Part shown: positions 23,774 through 26,656 of the stretch, piece by piece
Layout: the number at the start of each line of letters is the position of its first letter
How positions within the stretch are numbered: the first letter of the stretch is position 1
From: DASQHM01 sp035632095
Lineage (GTDB): Bacteria; Pseudomonadota; Alphaproteobacteria; Ferrovibrionales; Ferrovibrionaceae
Assembly: GCA_035632095.1 (NCBI GenBank)
Contig: DASQHM010000108.1
Coordinates: forward strand, 1-26,656
DNA length: 26,656 nucleotides
Direction: 5' to 3'
Translations under genes and position numbers: made by a program
Notes under the pieces: generated by a model
Databases searched by the model: none
What the model saw: the letters and a program-made list of their open reading frames with translations, nothing else
What the model was told of the DNA's origin: nothing

Positions 23774-24241
23774 ATGGCGCGCGCGCGGAAAAGCAAACCG
23801 CGCAAGGCCGAGCCGTTCTGGCGCCGCAAGACGCTGGCCGAACTGACGCCCACGGAATGGGAAAAGCTTTGTGACGGCTGCGGCAAATGCTGCCTGCACA
23901 AGCTTGAGGATGCGGACACGGGCAAGATCAGCCACACCAATGTGGCCTGCCGGCTGCTCGATCTCGGCACGTGCCGCTGCATGGACTACAAACACCGCCG
24001 CAAGCTGGTGCACGATTGCCTGGTGCTCAGTCCGAAAATGATCGGCAAGCTGAAATGGCTGCCGGAGACATGCGCCTACAAGCTGGTGGACGCGGGGAAG
24101 GATCTGGAATGGTGGCATCCGCTGGTGTCCGGCGACCCGGAGAGCGTGCACAAGGCCGGCATCTCGGCGCGCGGGCGCATCATCGGCGAGAAAGAGGCGG
24201 GCGAGCTCGAGGACCACATCGTCAAATGGAAGGACGTGTGA
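23774..24241 (+). CDS. YcgN/UPF0260-family cysteine-cluster protein
   Basis: A 155-residue protein with nine cysteines at 33, 36, 39, 40, 59, 67, 69, 82 and 100, opening with the LCDGCGKCCLHKLED motif. This is the CxxCxxCC signature of the Zn/Fe-binding UPF0260 (YcgN) family, which likely coordinates a metal or iron-sulfur cluster. Other conserved features are CRLLDLGTCRCMDY, WLPETCAYKL and WHPLVSGDPESVHKAG. The function is not established. The N-terminus is lysine- and arginine-rich. It starts 2 bp after phaZ, so the two are probably co-transcribed, although a functional link is unproven. It converges on ugpC with a 40-bp gap lacking an obvious terminator. Confidence 0.93.
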   Translation: MARARKSKPRKAEPFWRRKTLAELTPTEWEKLCDGCGKCCLHKLEDADTGKISHTNVACRLLDLGTCRCMDYKHRRKLVHDCLVLSPKMIGKLKWLPETCAYKLVDAGKDLEWWHPLVSGDPESVHKAGISARGRIIGEKEAGELEDHIVKWKDV

Positions 24242-24281
24242 GCGCACCGCGTCCGCCGCTCGCTCCGCCCGCACCCCGTCG

Positions 24282-25349
<1,068 letters not shown>

Positions 25350-25368
25350 ACCGGCCCCATTTCCATGG

Positions 25369-26217
25369 TCATTTCTCGGTCTCGACCAGGCCTTTCACGA
25401 ACCAGCGCTGCATGACGATCACCACCGCCACCGGCGGGATCATGGCAATCAGGGCCGTGGCCATCACCAGGTTCCAACTCGGCGAAATGTCGACCACGTT
25501 CACCAGCCGGGAAATGCCCATGACTACCGTGTAGTAGCTCTGCTTGGTGGTGACGACCAGCGGCCAGAGATATTGGTTCCAGCCGTAAATGAACTGGATC
25601 ACGAACAGAGCGGCGATCGACGTCTTGGACAGCGGCAGCAGGATGTCGAAGAAGAACCGGATCGGCCCGGCGCCGTCGACGCGCGCGGCTTCGGTCAACT
25701 CCTCGGGAACGCTCAGGAAGAACTGGCGGAACAGGAACGTCGCCGTGGCGGAAGCGATCAACGGTATGGTCAAACCGGCATAGGTGTCGAGCAGGCCGAG
25801 GTCCGCCACGACCTTGTACGTGGGCAGGATCCGCACCTCGACCGGCAGCATGAGCGTGACGAATATGATCCAGAAACAAGTCATGCGGAGCGGAAACTGG
25901 AAGTAGACGATGGCGTAAGCCGCGATGATCGAGATTGCGATCTTGCCGAGACAGATGCCGAGCGACATCACCACGCTGTTGAGCAGCATCTGGCTGACCG
26001 GCGGCGAGCTTGCCGCGCCGACGCCGCTGAAGATCACTTCCCTGTAGTTGGCCAGGAATTGCCCGCCCGGCAGCAGCGGAACGCCGCTCTGCAGCATGGT
26101 GGTCAGCGAATGGGTCGAAGCAATGACGGCGATATAGATTGGAAAGGCGATGATGAGCACGCCGAGGAGCAGCACGGCGTGCGCGAAAACCGTCACCCAG
26201 GGGCGGTTCTCCACCAT
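25369..26217 (-). CDS. ugpE: sn-Glycerol-3-phosphate ABC importer permease
   Basis: A 282-residue inner-membrane permease with about six helices. It matches E. coli UgpE closely in length and in several segments: the MVENRPWVTVFAH start, FPLRMTCFWIIFVTLMLPVEVR, YAGLTIPLIASATATFLFRQ, the EAA loop EELTEAARVDGAGP that contacts the ATPase, IYGWNQYLWPL, and the C-terminal MQRWFVKGLVETEK. Its ATG shares one base with the ugpA stop, so translation is coupled. It forms the membrane channel with UgpA and delivers the substrate into the cytoplasm. Confidence 0.97.
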   Translation of the reverse strand: MVENRPWVTVFAHAVLLLGVLIIAFPIYIAVIASTHSLTTMLQSGVPLLPGGQFLANYREVIFSGVGAASSPPVSQMLLNSVVMSLGICLGKIAISIIAAYAIVYFQFPLRMTCFWIIFVTLMLPVEVRILPTYKVVADLGLLDTYAGLTIPLIASATATFLFRQFFLSVPEELTEAARVDGAGPIRFFFDILLPLSKTSIAALFVIQFIYGWNQYLWPLVVTTKQSYYTVVMGISRLVNVVDISPSWNLVMATALIAMIPPVAVVIVMQRWFVKGLVETEK

Positions 26218-26656
26218 CAGTAATGCACCCGCCGTTCGATGTAGCGGAACTGCGCCACCGTCAGGCCGATGACGATCACCATGAGCACCACCGACTGCGC
26301 CGCCGAACCGCCGAGGTCGAGCGCCCGGAAACTGTCGGAGTACACCTTGTACACGAGAATGTTGGTGGCCATGGCGGGGCCGCCTTTGGTGATGATGTCG
26401 ATGATGCCGAACGTGCCGAAGAAGGCATAGACGATGTTCACAGTCAGCAGGAAGAAGCCGGTCGGCGAAATCAAGGGCAACGCGATGGTCCAGAACCTGC
26501 GGCCCGGTCCGGCGCCGTCAATCGCCGCCGCTTCGATCAGCGATTTCGGAATCGATTGCAGTCCGGCGAGAAAAAATACGAAGTTGTAGGCGATCTGATT
26601 CCATGTGGCGGCGATCACCACCAGCACCATGGCTTGGCCGCCGTTCAGCACGAAGT
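26217..26656 (-). CDS. ugpA: sn-Glycerol-3-phosphate ABC importer permease (N-terminus outside window)
   Basis: The C-terminal part, about 146 residues, of a UgpA-type permease is present. The open frame continues past the window end, reading FVLNGGQAM at its visible start, so no start codon is called. It shows the EAA loop IEAAAIDGAGPGRRFW and the ending LTVAQFRYIERRVHY, close to E. coli UgpA. The order on this strand is ugpA-ugpE-ugpC, and ugpB, the binding protein, would be expected to the right. Confidence 0.94.
   Translation of the reverse strand, partial: FVLNGGQAMVLVVIAATWNQIAYNFVFFLAGLQSIPKSLIEAAAIDGAGPGRRFWTIALPLISPTGFFLLTVNIVYAFFGTFGIIDIITKGGPAMATNILVYKVYSDSFRALDLGGSAAQSVVLMVIVIGLTVAQFRYIERRVHY

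Overview
The window is a GC-rich bacterial chromosome segment with densely packed genes, many overlapping by ATGA or GTGA. It is probably from an alphaproteobacterium. The best support is a RegB/RegA (PrrBA, ActSR) redox two-component pair with its family landmarks, plus an intracellular PHA depolymerase, a YcgN-type Cys-cluster protein and a Ugp glycerol-phosphate importer. I cannot name the genus. No tRNA, rRNA, CRISPR array, insertion sequence or prophage is visible, and no gap between genes exceeds about 235 bp.

Region 1 (1-12843) is an exopolysaccharide (EPS)/capsule locus. On the minus strand at the left lie a PAS plus degenerate HD-GYP membrane sensor, a PPP-type phosphatase and an asparagine-synthase-like amidotransferase cut by the window edge. 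On the plus strand are a polyprenyl-phosphate sugar-1-phosphate transferase, a small unknown membrane protein and a Wzy/WaaL-type polymerase or ligase. Converging on these from the right (minus strand) are an outer-membrane beta-barrel protein, a Wza-type export lipoprotein, a fused Wzz/BY-kinase and a small membrane-anchored helical protein. Together they cover initiation, polymerisation, chain-length control and export. Glycosyltransferases, a flippase and a Wzb-type phosphatase are absent and may lie to the left.

Region 2 (12929-17833) holds a nucleotidyltransferase-fold protein convergent with a five-gene minus-strand run: regB, regA, a DNA methyltransferase, an HprK-related kinase and a PqqD-like protein. 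The kinase, PqqD-like protein and nucleotidyltransferase together resemble the sparsely characterised 'HPr-rel-A' system. Here it is coupled to redox regulators and a solitary methyltransferase, which is the most unusual part of the window.

Region 3 (17951-24241) contains an ABC-2 exporter pair, a NAPE-PLD-like metallo-hydrolase divergent from a SYLF lipid-binding protein, a secreted ankyrin protein, a YbgE-like small membrane protein, a PHA depolymerase and the YcgN-like protein.

Region 4 (24282-26656) is the minus-strand ugpA-ugpE-ugpC part of a glycerol-3-phosphate ABC importer, with ugpA cut by the window end.

Regulatory candidates read directly from the sequence are a GTGA-N6-TCAC palindrome upstream of the BY-kinase gene, a 7-bp inverted repeat between the divergent beta-barrel and nucleotidyltransferase genes, and a GC-rich hairpin in the wza/BY-kinase gap.
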